Below are positions 47,358-56,405 of a DNA stretch of 64,000 nucleotides, piece by piece. This stretch comes from Mucilaginibacter dorajii (GTDB lineage: Bacteria > Bacteroidota > Bacteroidia > Sphingobacteriales > Sphingobacteriaceae): contig NZ_JANTYS010000007.1 in the NCBI RefSeq assembly GCF_024808255.1, positions 124,001 to 188,000 of the forward strand, read 5' to 3'. Below the pieces are notes generated by a model. It did not search any database and was not told where the DNA came from. It saw nothing but the letters and a program-made list of their open reading frames with translations. A program made the position numbers and the translations under genes. How positions within the stretch are numbered: the stretch's first letter is position 1; the number at the start of each line of letters is the position of its first letter.

Positions 47358-48818
47358 CTACACGTTAGCTATCCAAATATTGGTATCGGCTATTGGCGGG
47401 ATATTGAGTTTTTTTCTGATCCGCCGTTTTTTACCCTCAACAGAACGCACGGTGCTATTTGTATATCGGGCAATTTCTTTGGTATCGAAGTTGATTCGTA
47501 GTAATATACATACCTCTATTTCGCTTACAATAAGGTTTGGCGCAATAGCTAATAGCTTTAAATTAAACTCCGGGAATAACTCATTAAACTTCGCCAAAAA
47601 AAGCGGATTATTGTCCTTTGCAAGTTCTACTATCTCTTTTAAACATTCAATAGAGTTTTTGTTAATATTTGCTGTGGCGTCTTTTGACAGCTCTTCTATT
47701 TTTTCATTTGTTATTTTTAATTGTCTTTTATATCTACCAGATACTAAAATCAATCCAGAAACTGCAACAATAAACAAAGCAAGTACACCGGTTAACATGG
47801 TAACTAACTCAATTATATTTTCAGAAGTTTCTTTATCATTTGCTTTGATAATATCATTCAATGGTATGTTAACAGCCGCCTTATCCGCCTTATTTAAACT
47901 ATCGGCCAGTTTTACGCTCAACTCCAGTAACTCCCTGGCATTTTTCTCGTCTTTCAAAGCCGTGTAAACCCTTGATAAGCCTACATAAATATCTTTTAAA
48001 TCATAGCCATTGCCCAAAGCTCTTGCGGCAGCCGCGGCTTTATAATAGCAGTGTTTTGATTGTGTATACTTTTTTTGGCGGTAATAAACCTCTCCAAGGT
48101 CAGAATTTGCAAATGATTTAACTGTAAGGTCTTTATATTGGGCCGCTAAAAGGATTGCTTTATTCAGGTACACCTCGGCCGAATCGTATTTTTTAATTTC
48201 TAAAAAACCAGTTCCCACATTATTAGTTGCCAATGCCAGGCCAACTGCAAAACGGCTTTTTTTGTTAACCTTAATAAACTCCTGATAGCTCTTTTTTACA
48301 AATGCAAGTGAAATGCTCAGTTTGCCTTTGGCTTTCTCGTTATTTTCGCTCAAAGCCGCATAAATATTACCCATGCGGGAATACCTGGTATCTGGATCTG
48401 GAATATCAGACGCAACAGGCAGCGCCGCGTTTAATACCCGTTTTCCCACTTCGTAAAAACCAAGATTAGTATAACTCATTCCTTTAAGGGTCATGAGATG
48501 GGCGCGGAATGACATGCTCTTTATCTGCGTTACGGTATTTTCTGCCTGGGAAGTAAATTTAAGAACATCTTCGTTGCGCCCGGCGTTGTAACATTTTAGC
48601 GCAGCCACTATAAAACCTCCAACAATACCATCTTCGTAATTTATTTTTCGGGCGTATTCGCTCGCTTTAATGCCGAGTTGAATGGCTTGTTGAACATTTT
48701 CTGTTTTATCTGCTACGTTAAGGATGCTGTCAATTTGTTTGTTGTTGTGTTGACCATAAGCTTTTGTGTTAAGGGCAAATAGAATAAATAACGATAGTTT
48801 TGCACCTATCCTTTTCAT
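47358..48818 (-). CDS. TPR-repeat membrane regulator with LuxR-like C-terminus
   Basis: A 486-residue protein with signal peptide (LFILFALNTKAYGQ). Tetratricopeptide-like helices cover residues 30-310 (VGTGFLEIKKYDSAEVYLNKA; DLGEVYYRQKKYTQSKHCYY). One membrane helix follows (about 335-357, MLTGVLALFIVAVSGLILV), then a coiled coil. A cytoplasmic helix-turn-helix covers about 425-480 (LIVSEIEVCILLRINFDTKE, STVRSVEGKKRRIRKKLN). The periplasmic TPR arm would sense, and the cytoplasmic HTH would bind DNA. It is divergent from STAND copy 2. Confidence 0.82.
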   Translation of the reverse strand: MKRIGAKLSLFILFALNTKAYGQHNNKQIDSILNVADKTENVQQAIQLGIKASEYARKINYEDGIVGGFIVAALKCYNAGRNEDVLKFTSQAENTVTQIKSMSFRAHLMTLKGMSYTNLGFYEVGKRVLNAALPVASDIPDPDTRYSRMGNIYAALSENNEKAKGKLSISLAFVKKSYQEFIKVNKKSRFAVGLALATNNVGTGFLEIKKYDSAEVYLNKAILLAAQYKDLTVKSFANSDLGEVYYRQKKYTQSKHCYYKAAAAARALGNGYDLKDIYVGLSRVYTALKDEKNARELLELSVKLADSLNKADKAAVNIPLNDIIKANDKETSENIIELVTMLTGVLALFIVAVSGLILVSGRYKRQLKITNEKIEELSKDATANINKNSIECLKEIVELAKDNNPLFLAKFNELFPEFNLKLLAIAPNLIVSEIEVCILLRINFDTKEIARYTNSTVRSVEGKKRRIRKKLNIPPIADTNIWIANV

Positions 48819-49347
48819 GTAAGTTCAATTAATTGGGCCTCAATATTAGCGATAATTGAGCTACATCTGCTACAGGAACAACCCTTAATTTAATTTATGT
48901 ATATAAGTTGTTACAATTGAATAAAACAAAGTCACCAGCTTTCGTAAAAACACACAAATAACTAATAAACAACGAATTATATTTAAAACAAATTAACACA
49001 TAACAGGCATTTATGTATTAAATTATACCTTTTTTTAATCCGGGTAGATATGGGTAGGCTATTTTAAAGCAGATAAGATTAAAAATTCTTCTATTTGGAC
49101 TCAAAAAAAAATGCGCTCCTTGCAAGCCCATAAAACACAGGTTTTGTAATCTGATTTTCTACCCCAATTTTGACGGACTGGCCTCTGATTTATATCGGCA
49201 ATAACTTGTCGAACAGTACAGGCTTGATAACTATAAGTTAGGCAATCGATTACGCAAAAAAAGCAGCGCATTCCTCATCGACCCCGGCAATTGCAAGGGC
49301 AGATAAAGGTATAGTTTTAAGTTTAACGTATTAGCCCAGTCTCAATT
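48819..49347. other. 529-bp divergent intergenic region
   Basis: Lies between the TPR/HTH regulator (minus) and STAND copy 2 (plus). It is strongly AT-rich in its first 250 bases, with an A-run at 49101-49109. No TGAACAAAA copy, gene, or clear hairpin was seen, in contrast to the region upstream of STAND copy 1. Confidence 0.5.
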
Positions 49348-51861
49348 ATGCAGCAGTACCATTTTGAATTGCTAAAAAAGTCCGTATCCGAATCAGCTTC
49401 CATACCAAACGTTACCGCTTCCGATTGTAAACACCTAAGTAATCTCATTTTCAAAAAAACCAATCGTTGCTTAAGCGAAACAACGTTAAAGCGGATTTAT
49501 GGCTTAGTACAAACAAAACATAATCCATCCCAGTTCACAATTGAAGCCCTATCTAAATACTGCGGGTTTGCCAACCTGGAAGAGTTTTTGAAGAGTTGCG
49601 ATTATACAACATCTGCTGCAGCATCAACTAATTGGAATAAAATGGCAACCGACGCCCATAAAGTCACCAACTTTGTGATAAAGGGGCTAAAAAATCGTTC
49701 GGGAATACCTTTTAAACATACAATAGGTCGTAAATCTGTTTCATTCCACCTCGATACTTTTATTGAATCGGATGCTGTAGCAACTGCCTTGGTAGCGCCA
49801 TCGGGCTTTGGAAAAACAACTGCCCTGCTGCATTGGATTGAAGATAAACTGGAACTTAACGCTTCGCAGAAATCAAACGATATTTTCCTTTTTTTTAGTA
49901 GCCAGGTGTTGATGTCAATTGTGCATGGCGGCCAAAATATCCATTGTTGGTTGCTATCATTATTAGGATGCAGTAATACTGAATACCACAGCCTCATCCA
50001 CAATGCCGGGGAGAAAAGATTCTATTTAATTATTGACGGATTTGACGAAATTAAATTTAAAAACCCGCTCTTTCAACTGGTGTTAGATCAACTTATCGAC
50101 ATATTAAACCTTTATCATGAAAGCAGGAGCTTTAAACTTATTTTAACAACATTACCCAATACCTGGATTAACAACCGCAATAAATTGGGTTTTATTCGCA
50201 AAAAATGGTTTGATGGCTTCACGATAGATCCCGAAAACGCTATCAATATCCCGATGCTTAATGCTTATGAAATTTCGGAAATAAGCCGGTTGGTGAATCC
50301 CAAAAACGGACTAAAAATAGATGCGGATGTTGTTGAAACGCTTTGCCACCCCATGTACTTTGAGTTATACTATAAACTGAGTAATCAAAACTGTCATTGG
50401 AAAAAAATTGACCACCTATTGCGGTATGAGCTTACAAGCAATTTAATATTTGAAAAAATTCACCTGAATAAAATTGGAATAAAAACAACCCAGTTTCTGT
50501 ATGAACTTATTGGATTAATGGATTTGAAAGATGAGAATAACCCGGTAGGGCGCCTTGCTACATCTACACTTATTGTTAAAAACGAAGAGGTTTACCAAAC
50601 ATTGCTAAATTTGCATCTTTTAAAAACAATTAACAAAAGCACCCCACTACAGCAAAATATACACATTGAATTTTGTTCAAAAGATATACTCAATTACTTC
50701 ATAGCGCAGCGCCTATTATCATTGAATGACGGCAAGTTTAATGAGTCAATTATAAACTATGTAAATGAATGTTTAACTGATGAATTAAGGTTAAGTGTTG
50801 TTAAATGGTTGATATGGAATATTGTGAACACAGACGAAAAGAACGAGCTCCACAATCTTACGCTGGTTAGGTTCCCTTTGAATCTGAAAGCCAATCTTTT
50901 AACCTTTTTATGCCAGATACTGGAATACGAATATGTCTCGCTTTCGGTTGACGGGACAGACATGAGGAAATTTCACATTCAAAATAGTTTGCTCGATTAT
51001 TTCCTGGGGATTGAATTTATAAACGCAAACTATTCAAAAACACTCACTACACTTCTCAGATTTGACCTTAGCCCCGATAGATGCTTTTTATTGCATTGTT
51101 ATAAGGCTATAACGGCCATTGTAAACTTAAATTTAGAAACACTGCAACAGCAGATAGAGGAATTAAAAGAGCTGCCGTCGGCCATTGTTTTAAGCTATCC
51201 TATCAATCCGATAAATTGTTTTGCAGCCATTTTTAATTTTTTAAAATACGGTATCGTAAACAAAGTAGTATTAGCGCAAATTACAACCTTTAGCTTTAAC
51301 CCTGTGGTTTTAGCATACAACAACTATGATGAAGCAGCTAACAATATGGTTGGTTTGCTAATGGCATCAACGTTAATAATGGGTCAAAATCCACAAAAAC
51401 TGCTCCGGGTGGTAAGTATTTTAAGCAAATCTTATAAAGCTTCGCCGGTTTCTTCAATAGCCTATCCCTTTATTTTAAAGATGCTTTTTGCCGACGCCTA
51501 TTTTGCGCTTAACAAGCAAAGAAAACTTTCAGAGATACAAGAAGACATTTCAAAAATTATTAGCGGGAAACAAACTACTACCCCGTACATGGAAGTACTT
51601 GTTCATATACTTAAAATTAAAATTGCTATTGGTAAAAACGAACATGAAACAATTACAAATGAATTTAGGATTATCATGCTGCTGGCTAATAATCATAATT
51701 TAAAACTTATAAAGCTATACACCACATCGCTCCTTTTAAAGAAATATACCTCAATAGATGACCCACAATTTATCCGTTTTTATCAGGAAATAAATTATGA
51801 ACATACCAAAGTGGTTAGAGAGAACCAGGTGGTAGAGTTTTGGGAAAAGCAGATATTATAA
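49348..51861 (+). CDS. STAND/NACHT-like NTPase with DNA-binding-like N-terminus (copy 2)
   Basis: An 837-residue soluble protein, full-length paralogue of the 16161-18686 product. The N-terminal domain is at residues 25-82 (CKHLSNLIFKKTNRCLSETT, PSQFTIEALSKYCGFANLEE). Walker A is at 150-157 (APSGFGKT) and Walker B at 226-234 (YLIIDGFDE). A sensor stretch is FKLILTTLPNTWINNR. A long helical repeat region ends in YTTSLLLKKYTS ... EINYEHTKVV. The P-loop is better preserved than in copy 1 (SGFGKTT), so this copy is more likely to bind ATP. The absence of a signal peptide indicates a cytoplasmic switch protein. Regulator or defence role remains open. Confidence 0.8.
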   Translation: MQQYHFELLKKSVSESASIPNVTASDCKHLSNLIFKKTNRCLSETTLKRIYGLVQTKHNPSQFTIEALSKYCGFANLEEFLKSCDYTTSAAASTNWNKMATDAHKVTNFVIKGLKNRSGIPFKHTIGRKSVSFHLDTFIESDAVATALVAPSGFGKTTALLHWIEDKLELNASQKSNDIFLFFSSQVLMSIVHGGQNIHCWLLSLLGCSNTEYHSLIHNAGEKRFYLIIDGFDEIKFKNPLFQLVLDQLIDILNLYHESRSFKLILTTLPNTWINNRNKLGFIRKKWFDGFTIDPENAINIPMLNAYEISEISRLVNPKNGLKIDADVVETLCHPMYFELYYKLSNQNCHWKKIDHLLRYELTSNLIFEKIHLNKIGIKTTQFLYELIGLMDLKDENNPVGRLATSTLIVKNEEVYQTLLNLHLLKTINKSTPLQQNIHIEFCSKDILNYFIAQRLLSLNDGKFNESIINYVNECLTDELRLSVVKWLIWNIVNTDEKNELHNLTLVRFPLNLKANLLTFLCQILEYEYVSLSVDGTDMRKFHIQNSLLDYFLGIEFINANYSKTLTTLLRFDLSPDRCFLLHCYKAITAIVNLNLETLQQQIEELKELPSAIVLSYPINPINCFAAIFNFLKYGIVNKVVLAQITTFSFNPVVLAYNNYDEAANNMVGLLMASTLIMGQNPQKLLRVVSILSKSYKASPVSSIAYPFILKMLFADAYFALNKQRKLSEIQEDISKIISGKQTTTPYMEVLVHILKIKIAIGKNEHETITNEFRIIMLLANNHNLKLIKLYTTSLLLKKYTSIDDPQFIRFYQEINYEHTKVVRENQVVEFWEKQIL

Positions 51862-51872
51862 AATATTTTAAC

Positions 51873-51898
51873 GCAGGCTCAAAAGCTTTTGGGCCTGC
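51873..51898. terminator. Palindromic hairpin after STAND copy 2
   Basis: GCAGGCTCAAAAGC (51873-51886) folds on itself with CTTTTGGGCCTGC: outer GCAGGC/GCCTGC, inner CAAAAGCTTTTG, one G-T pair. It is 11 bases after the stop but lacks a strong T-tract. A further AAAAGTGG...CCACTTTT pairing follows at about 51909-51949. Both convergent genes could use them. Confidence 0.5.
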
Positions 51899-51991
51899 AT
51901 TAAAACAAAAAAGTGGCGGTTACATTCCGTTTTTGGGATAGCCCACTTTTAAGTCCCCCCAAATTACTTAATCAAACGTTATTAATAGCGC

Positions 51992-52846
51992 CTAAAACTC
52001 CATAGCAAACTGTAGCCCCAACGCCCCATTATTATACGATGGCAATAAAAGCGAGCTCTTTTGCTGTTTCTTTTTCAGTTCGTCGGGCACATCTTTATTC
52101 TTTTCCTTTTCGCGGCCAGCCTTAAACAGGTTGTTACGGATATAAGGATAAAGCAGGTAGGCTGCCTTGGTTGATAGGATCCCGAAGCCAGCCCCCGCCA
52201 CAACATCGCTAAACCAGTGATCCTGGTGATAGATCCTGAACACGCCTGTTGTGGTGGCAAAGGTGTAGCCAATAATACTATATACAATAGAATTATCGCC
52301 CAACTCCTGCGACATAAACTCGGCACCGGCAAAGGCATTGCCGGTATGCCCCGATGGGAAAGAATTGTAATCGGCATGGTTGGGCCGTTCGCGGTGCGTT
52401 ACCTTCTTCAATGAAAAGGTAGCCAGGTTCAACATCCCCTGCGACATCACGTAGATGAGCGTACGATCGACAAAAGTATTTTTGCCATGTACGCCAACCA
52501 GGTTTAAGCCATAAACCAATACAGGAGGTCCGTATTGAAAATAATCTTCGTAATGCTTTTTGGTCGAGAAATTATGCTCGTCGGCTTCGTTATAAATGTA
52601 CTTATCAAAATGCCTTAAGGGATGAAAAACAAAAGAGGCGGCTCCGTAACCCACCAATATGGCAGGCGGAATGAGCGCCGCTGTTTTACTGTGTAAATGT
52701 TTAACAGTATCGGGCGCAGTAAAAAGGTCTTTTTTCAACGTATCCGGGATATTCACTTTTTTTTTGCCGGTATCGGCAGGTACTTGTTGGGCGTATGCTT
52801 TAAATGCTACCAAACAGATGATGAGGATGTAAATTACTTTTTTCAA
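51992..52846 (-). CDS. PAP2-family phosphatase
   Basis: A 284-residue secreted/membrane protein with signal peptide (KKVIYILIICLVAFKAYAQ). It has the three phosphatase motifs: KVTHRERP, FPSGHTG (catalytic His) and RIYHQDHWFSDV (the second His and Asp; the usual SR is replaced by RI). Hydrophobic segments lie around residues 55-75 and 185-235. It probably removes phosphate from lipid phosphates such as undecaprenyl or phosphatidylglycerol phosphate in the periplasm. It is a single-gene unit. Confidence 0.88.
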   Translation of the reverse strand: MKKVIYILIICLVAFKAYAQQVPADTGKKKVNIPDTLKKDLFTAPDTVKHLHSKTAALIPPAILVGYGAASFVFHPLRHFDKYIYNEADEHNFSTKKHYEDYFQYGPPVLVYGLNLVGVHGKNTFVDRTLIYVMSQGMLNLATFSLKKVTHRERPNHADYNSFPSGHTGNAFAGAEFMSQELGDNSIVYSIIGYTFATTTGVFRIYHQDHWFSDVVAGAGFGILSTKAAYLLYPYIRNNLFKAGREKEKNKDVPDELKKKQQKSSLLLPSYNNGALGLQFAMEF

Positions 52847-53253
52847 TTGACAGGATGTAAATATTTGCAGGTTACTTACTGTTTACAATGATATGCTTTT
52901 GTTAACAACAATTTTCCATTCATTTAATACATAGTTAACCTAATGTAAGTACATGATAGCCTTTAAATCTGTAGAAATTTTGTAGATAGCGGTTTTGAGG
53001 CTTAAAAAAGATACAGGAATGACACTTCGGTAAAATAGGTAGATAACTATTTTGTTGGGGTTACTTTCTTGATATTCATGTTTAGCGCATAGTCAGATTT
53101 CAACTTTTACTTTAATACGATGGCCCATCTGCCAAAGCTTAAGAAATTAGCCGGCTTGCGTAATAGGCTTGTCATAAAAACCAGGTAAACATGCCGTACG
53201 CAAAAATTTAACCTTGGTTTAATAAAGCCGTTGTACTTTTGCAACCATATTAC
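52847..53253. other. 407-bp divergent intergenic region
   Basis: Lies between the PAP2 gene (minus) and the metallophosphoesterase (plus). Its right end holds the promoter described at 53214-53241. The rest is AT-rich with no gene or repeat seen. Confidence 0.5.
53214..53241 (+). promoter_or_regulatory. Bacteroidota-type promoter of the metallophosphoesterase gene
   Basis: TTG at 53214-53216 and TACTTTTG at 53234-53241 (exact TAnnTTTG) are 17 bases apart, as in the Bacteroidota consensus. Transcription should begin only a few bases before the ATG at 53254, so the mRNA would be nearly leaderless. The promoter overlaps a possible TTG start at 53239, which argues against that start. Confidence 0.6.
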
Positions 53254-54387
53254 ATGGAAGTAAACAACACACCGGTATTCAAATTAAATCAGCCCGACGA
53301 TCAATATAAGTTTTTGCCCTTGCCGGCTCCAACCGGCAATTATCCATACCATCTAAATATCGACGGGATTGTTCCTGATCCTCCCAATCAAAAAATGGTG
53401 TTTCATATGGCTGGCGATACCGGAAATGTTAAGCCCGATAGCCAGGTACATTTAATAGTTGCCGAAATGGCCGCCCAATGTAATGTAGCTAATGAGGAGA
53501 ATCGCCCGCAGTTCCTGTTTCATTTAGGCGATATTGTTTATCACCATGGCGAGGCGGATAGGTATGAAAAACAGTTTTTTAAACCGTTTGAACAATACCC
53601 TGCTCCCATATTTGCCATTGCCGGTAATCACGATAGTGATGTTAACCCAATCAGTGCGGCTCCATACCAAAGCCTGGATGCTTATACTGCGGTATTTTGC
53701 GATACAGCTTCAAGGCCTATTTCCTTCAGTGGTGGCGCCGTAAGGAAAAGTATGGTACAGCCGAACCCTTATTTTAGGCTGAAAACACCTTTGGCAAATA
53801 TCATCGGTTTGCATACCAACATACCCAAATACGGCATGGTAACAGCCGAACAACGGGCCTGGTTTGTAAATGAATTAATTACTGCGGATGCGGAGCGGCC
53901 GGATAAGGCATTGCTGCTTTGTTTGCACCATGCCCCCTACTCTGCCGATACCAATCATGGTTCAAGCTTGCCCATGATAACGTTATTGAACAGCGTATTT
54001 GAAGAAACCGGTATTAAACCCGATATGGTATTTAGTGGGCACGTACACAATTACCAGCGCTTTCATAAATTATATGCAGATGGTATTGTTGTGCCTTTTA
54101 TTGTTGCAGGTGCCGGTGGTTTTGATGAATTGAACGCGATTGCCATTCCCGATGACATTATGTATACCAATAAAAGTGAGTTGTTTGACGATGTAAACCT
54201 TAAAGCATACCGCGACCGGGAACATGGCTTTTTGAGGATGAGTATCGAAAAGCAGGATGCTGGCTTATCAATTACTGGAGCATATTATACCGTGGCCCTT
54301 AACAACGGCAAAGGAATTGCCACACTGGCCGATCAATTTACCATACCGGTTTCGCAAAAGCAGGCCGACCAGCTGATGTATAGCTAA
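53254..54387 (+). CDS. Calcineurin-like metallophosphoesterase
   Basis: A 377-residue protein with no signal peptide. It has all the family metal motifs: MAGDTGN, FLFHLGDIVYHHGE, IAGNHDSD, CLHHAPYS and SGHVHNYQRF. The first motif is GDTG rather than the more common DxH, as in purple acid phosphatase-like relatives. It hydrolyses an unknown phosphoester. The frame extends to TTG 53239, but that codon lies within the promoter, so ATG 53254 is the likely start. Confidence 0.88.
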   Translation: MEVNNTPVFKLNQPDDQYKFLPLPAPTGNYPYHLNIDGIVPDPPNQKMVFHMAGDTGNVKPDSQVHLIVAEMAAQCNVANEENRPQFLFHLGDIVYHHGEADRYEKQFFKPFEQYPAPIFAIAGNHDSDVNPISAAPYQSLDAYTAVFCDTASRPISFSGGAVRKSMVQPNPYFRLKTPLANIIGLHTNIPKYGMVTAEQRAWFVNELITADAERPDKALLLCLHHAPYSADTNHGSSLPMITLLNSVFEETGIKPDMVFSGHVHNYQRFHKLYADGIVVPFIVAGAGGFDELNAIAIPDDIMYTNKSELFDDVNLKAYRDREHGFLRMSIEKQDAGLSITGAYYTVALNNGKGIATLADQFTIPVSQKQADQLMYS

Positions 54388-54403
54388 TAACCGTAGGCGG
54401 TAA

Positions 54404-54562
54404 TTAAATTTCGGGATGCTTGTCGTCGTGCTTTTCGGGCTTCAACTCTTCCTGGGTCATTTCCTTTATTACTTGCTTCTCGTCCTTTTTGTTTTTCCAA
54501 ACCAGGAAACTTACAATGGCAAGTGCTATTATAACAATCAAAGCTATCAATGGATAGTTCAT
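54404..54562 (-). CDS. 52-residue single-pass membrane protein
   Basis: A short frame on the minus strand: one N-terminal hydrophobic helix (YPLIALIVIIALAIVSFLVW, residues 3-22) followed by a highly charged tail (KNKKDEKQVIKEMTQEELKP, then EKHDDKHPEI). The helix plus charged-tail design is a common small-membrane-protein type and the composition looks coding. It is preceded on its strand by a tRNA-like structure ending 17 bases before the ATG. No family was recognised. It ends 16 bases from the convergent metallophosphoesterase gene. Confidence 0.65.
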   Translation of the reverse strand: MNYPLIALIVIIALAIVSFLVWKNKKDEKQVIKEMTQEELKPEKHDDKHPEI

Positions 54563-54948
54563 GGTTATTTATTTTTTGATGTAGAGGAAGGGATCGAACC
54601 TTCAGCATGCTGCCAACCAGCGCTCTACGCAATATTCGCTTCGGGTAACCTTGTCATTATCCCAATAAAAATTAACTGACCTTATTATTAACACTAAAGA
54701 ACGTTGTACAAGTTTATTAACGCCGCAAAGGTATCCATGCCATAATACCACACCGTTAAGCCTGCATGATATAATTGTTGTACCTGGCAAATTTTTATCG
54801 TTCAAATTTACATCGACTTTTATACCCAAAAGCCCTTTATTTACAATTAACACAACTCAACCAATAACATAACAATTTGTTAATCATATATTTTACATAA
54901 TTAGCTGTTTTTTGTACCAGTTATTTAAGACTCATAAATAAGCAGGCT
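54563..54948. other. 386-bp divergent intergenic region
   Basis: Besides the tRNA-like structure at 54580-54629, the rest (54630-54948) is AT-rich leader/promoter DNA for the phosphate transporter. Several frames are open here, but none has coding character. Confidence 0.5.
54580..54629 (-). other. tRNA-like structure or tRNA remnant
   Basis: Read on the minus strand, GTAGAG (54628-54623) pairs with CTCTAC (54586-54581) as a 6-bp acceptor-like stem. A perfect T-arm lies next to it: GAAGG, loop TTCGATC, CCTTC (54603-54587). A short GCTG/CAGC hairpin replaces the anticodon arm, and the D-arm and the 5' acceptor of a normal tRNA are missing. It is therefore either an eroded tRNA (possible old integration site) or a tRNA-like fold in the leader of the 52-residue gene. 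Confidence 0.5.
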
Positions 54949-56373
54949 ATGATCTCATTGTTTAGTATGATTACCCTTCCATTTATAGGCCAGATTGACT
55001 TGAGTGGCTCCGTACTTATCGTATTTTTCATCTGTTTTTTTGCGGTGGTTGCCTTCGAGTTTGTTAATGGTTTCCATGATACGGCCAATGCGGTTGCCAC
55101 CGTAATTTATACAAGGGCTTTAAAACCGGTTTACGCTATTCCCTGGTCGGGCTTGTGGAATTTTTTGGGTGTTTTTGTGGGTGGTGTAGCTGTAGCCATG
55201 GGCATATTAAAACTGGTACCCTTAAATGAACTGATGGGCCTGCCGGTTAAAGTGGGTGCCTGCCTGGTGCTGGCTGTTTTATTAGGTTCCATTATCTGGA
55301 ATTTGGGCACATGGTACCTGGGCATCCCCTGCTCAAGCTCGCATACCCTTATTGGTGCCATGATTGGGGGTAGCCTGGCCTTTACCTGGTATTATGGCGG
55401 CAGCGGTGTAAACTGGGCCAAGGCCGGCGAGATTGGCTCGTCGCTGGTGTTGTCACCCGTTATAGGTTTCGGCGCGGCCTGGTTGGTAATGTATTTGCTG
55501 AAAAACGTTTTTAAATCGGCACATCTTTTTCATATCCCGCAGGGCGATGATGACCAGCCGCCATTGTTAACCCGATTGCTGCTTATCACCACCTGTACAC
55601 TGGTAAGCTTTTTTCACGGCAGCAACGATGGGCAAAAAGGCGTAGGCCTGTTAATGCTGATCATGATCGCTTTTTTGCCTGCCAGGTTCGCGGTTAACCA
55701 CGCTATCCCTAATAATAAAATATTGGCATCGCTTAACCAAACGGAGCAGGTGATCCAAAAATATACCGGCGCTAACCGGCCCGATCAAAGTCTTTTTATC
55801 ACGCTAAACGCCACCATTGAGCAAACCAAGGCACAGATCAATAATAAAGATCCTAAAAACGCTGCCAAGACCTATAGCTTTCGCAAGCAGATCCAGGCGG
55901 TAATGAAAAACATTAAAGCCATTACCGAAGACGAGAAAGTAAAGCTGGATAACAACGACAAAACCGAACTGACCAAAGCTGCTACCGATTTAGATAAAGT
56001 AACGGATTTTGCACCGATATGGGTAATAGCCACCATTTCCATATCGCTTGGCCTCGGCACTATGATTGGCTGGAAACGAATTGTGGTTACCATAGGCGAA
56101 AAGATAGGCAATCAGCACCTGAACTATGCCCAGGGTGCCACTGCCGAAATTGTTGCCGCTTCAACCATAGGCTTAAGCACCGGGTTTGGCTTGCCGGTAA
56201 GTACTACGCACGTATTGTCGAGCGGCATTGCCGGGGCAATGGTAGCATCTGAGGGAACCAAAAACCTTAACAGCGGTACTATTAAAAACATCGCGCTGGC
56301 TTGGGTGCTTACACTGCCGGTATCTATTGCATTATCGTTCCTGTTGTTTATGCTTTTCCATTTATTTGTTTAA
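54949..56373 (+). CDS. PiT-family inorganic phosphate transporter
   Basis: A 474-residue inner-membrane transporter. The duplicated PiT signatures are present: FVNGFHDTANAVATVIYTRAL near the N-terminus and SFFHGSNDGQKGVGLLM in the middle. CSSSHTLIGAMIGG and GLPVSTTHVLSSGIAGAM repeat in the two halves. A soluble loop of about 110 residues (roughly 250-355) separates them. It moves phosphate with H+ or Na+. It is followed after 32 bases by a universal stress protein gene, so the two are probably cotranscribed. Confidence 0.94.
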   Translation: MISLFSMITLPFIGQIDLSGSVLIVFFICFFAVVAFEFVNGFHDTANAVATVIYTRALKPVYAIPWSGLWNFLGVFVGGVAVAMGILKLVPLNELMGLPVKVGACLVLAVLLGSIIWNLGTWYLGIPCSSSHTLIGAMIGGSLAFTWYYGGSGVNWAKAGEIGSSLVLSPVIGFGAAWLVMYLLKNVFKSAHLFHIPQGDDDQPPLLTRLLLITTCTLVSFFHGSNDGQKGVGLLMLIMIAFLPARFAVNHAIPNNKILASLNQTEQVIQKYTGANRPDQSLFITLNATIEQTKAQINNKDPKNAAKTYSFRKQIQAVMKNIKAITEDEKVKLDNNDKTELTKAATDLDKVTDFAPIWVIATISISLGLGTMIGWKRIVVTIGEKIGNQHLNYAQGATAEIVAASTIGLSTGFGLPVSTTHVLSSGIAGAMVASEGTKNLNSGTIKNIALAWVLTLPVSIALSFLLFMLFHLFV

Positions 56374-56405
56374 AAACCGCATTAATTGTATCTTAACATA
56401 TAACA

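Noticed and set aside
47353..47967. 204-residue plus-strand open frame
   Set aside because: It is fully antisense to the TPR/HTH regulator, which has clear repeats and a membrane helix. The Ser/Phe/Leu-rich product looks like a mirror frame.
54580..54655. A complete tRNA gene on the minus strand
   Set aside because: The T-arm and 3' acceptor are convincing, but the D-arm, a normal 7-base anticodon loop and a matching 5' acceptor at the expected 72-76 base distance are missing.
54416..54679. Open frames over the tRNA-like structure (54416-54679 plus, 54384-54632 and 54602-54853 minus)
   Set aside because: They cross the structured RNA region and the 52-residue gene and show no coding pattern.
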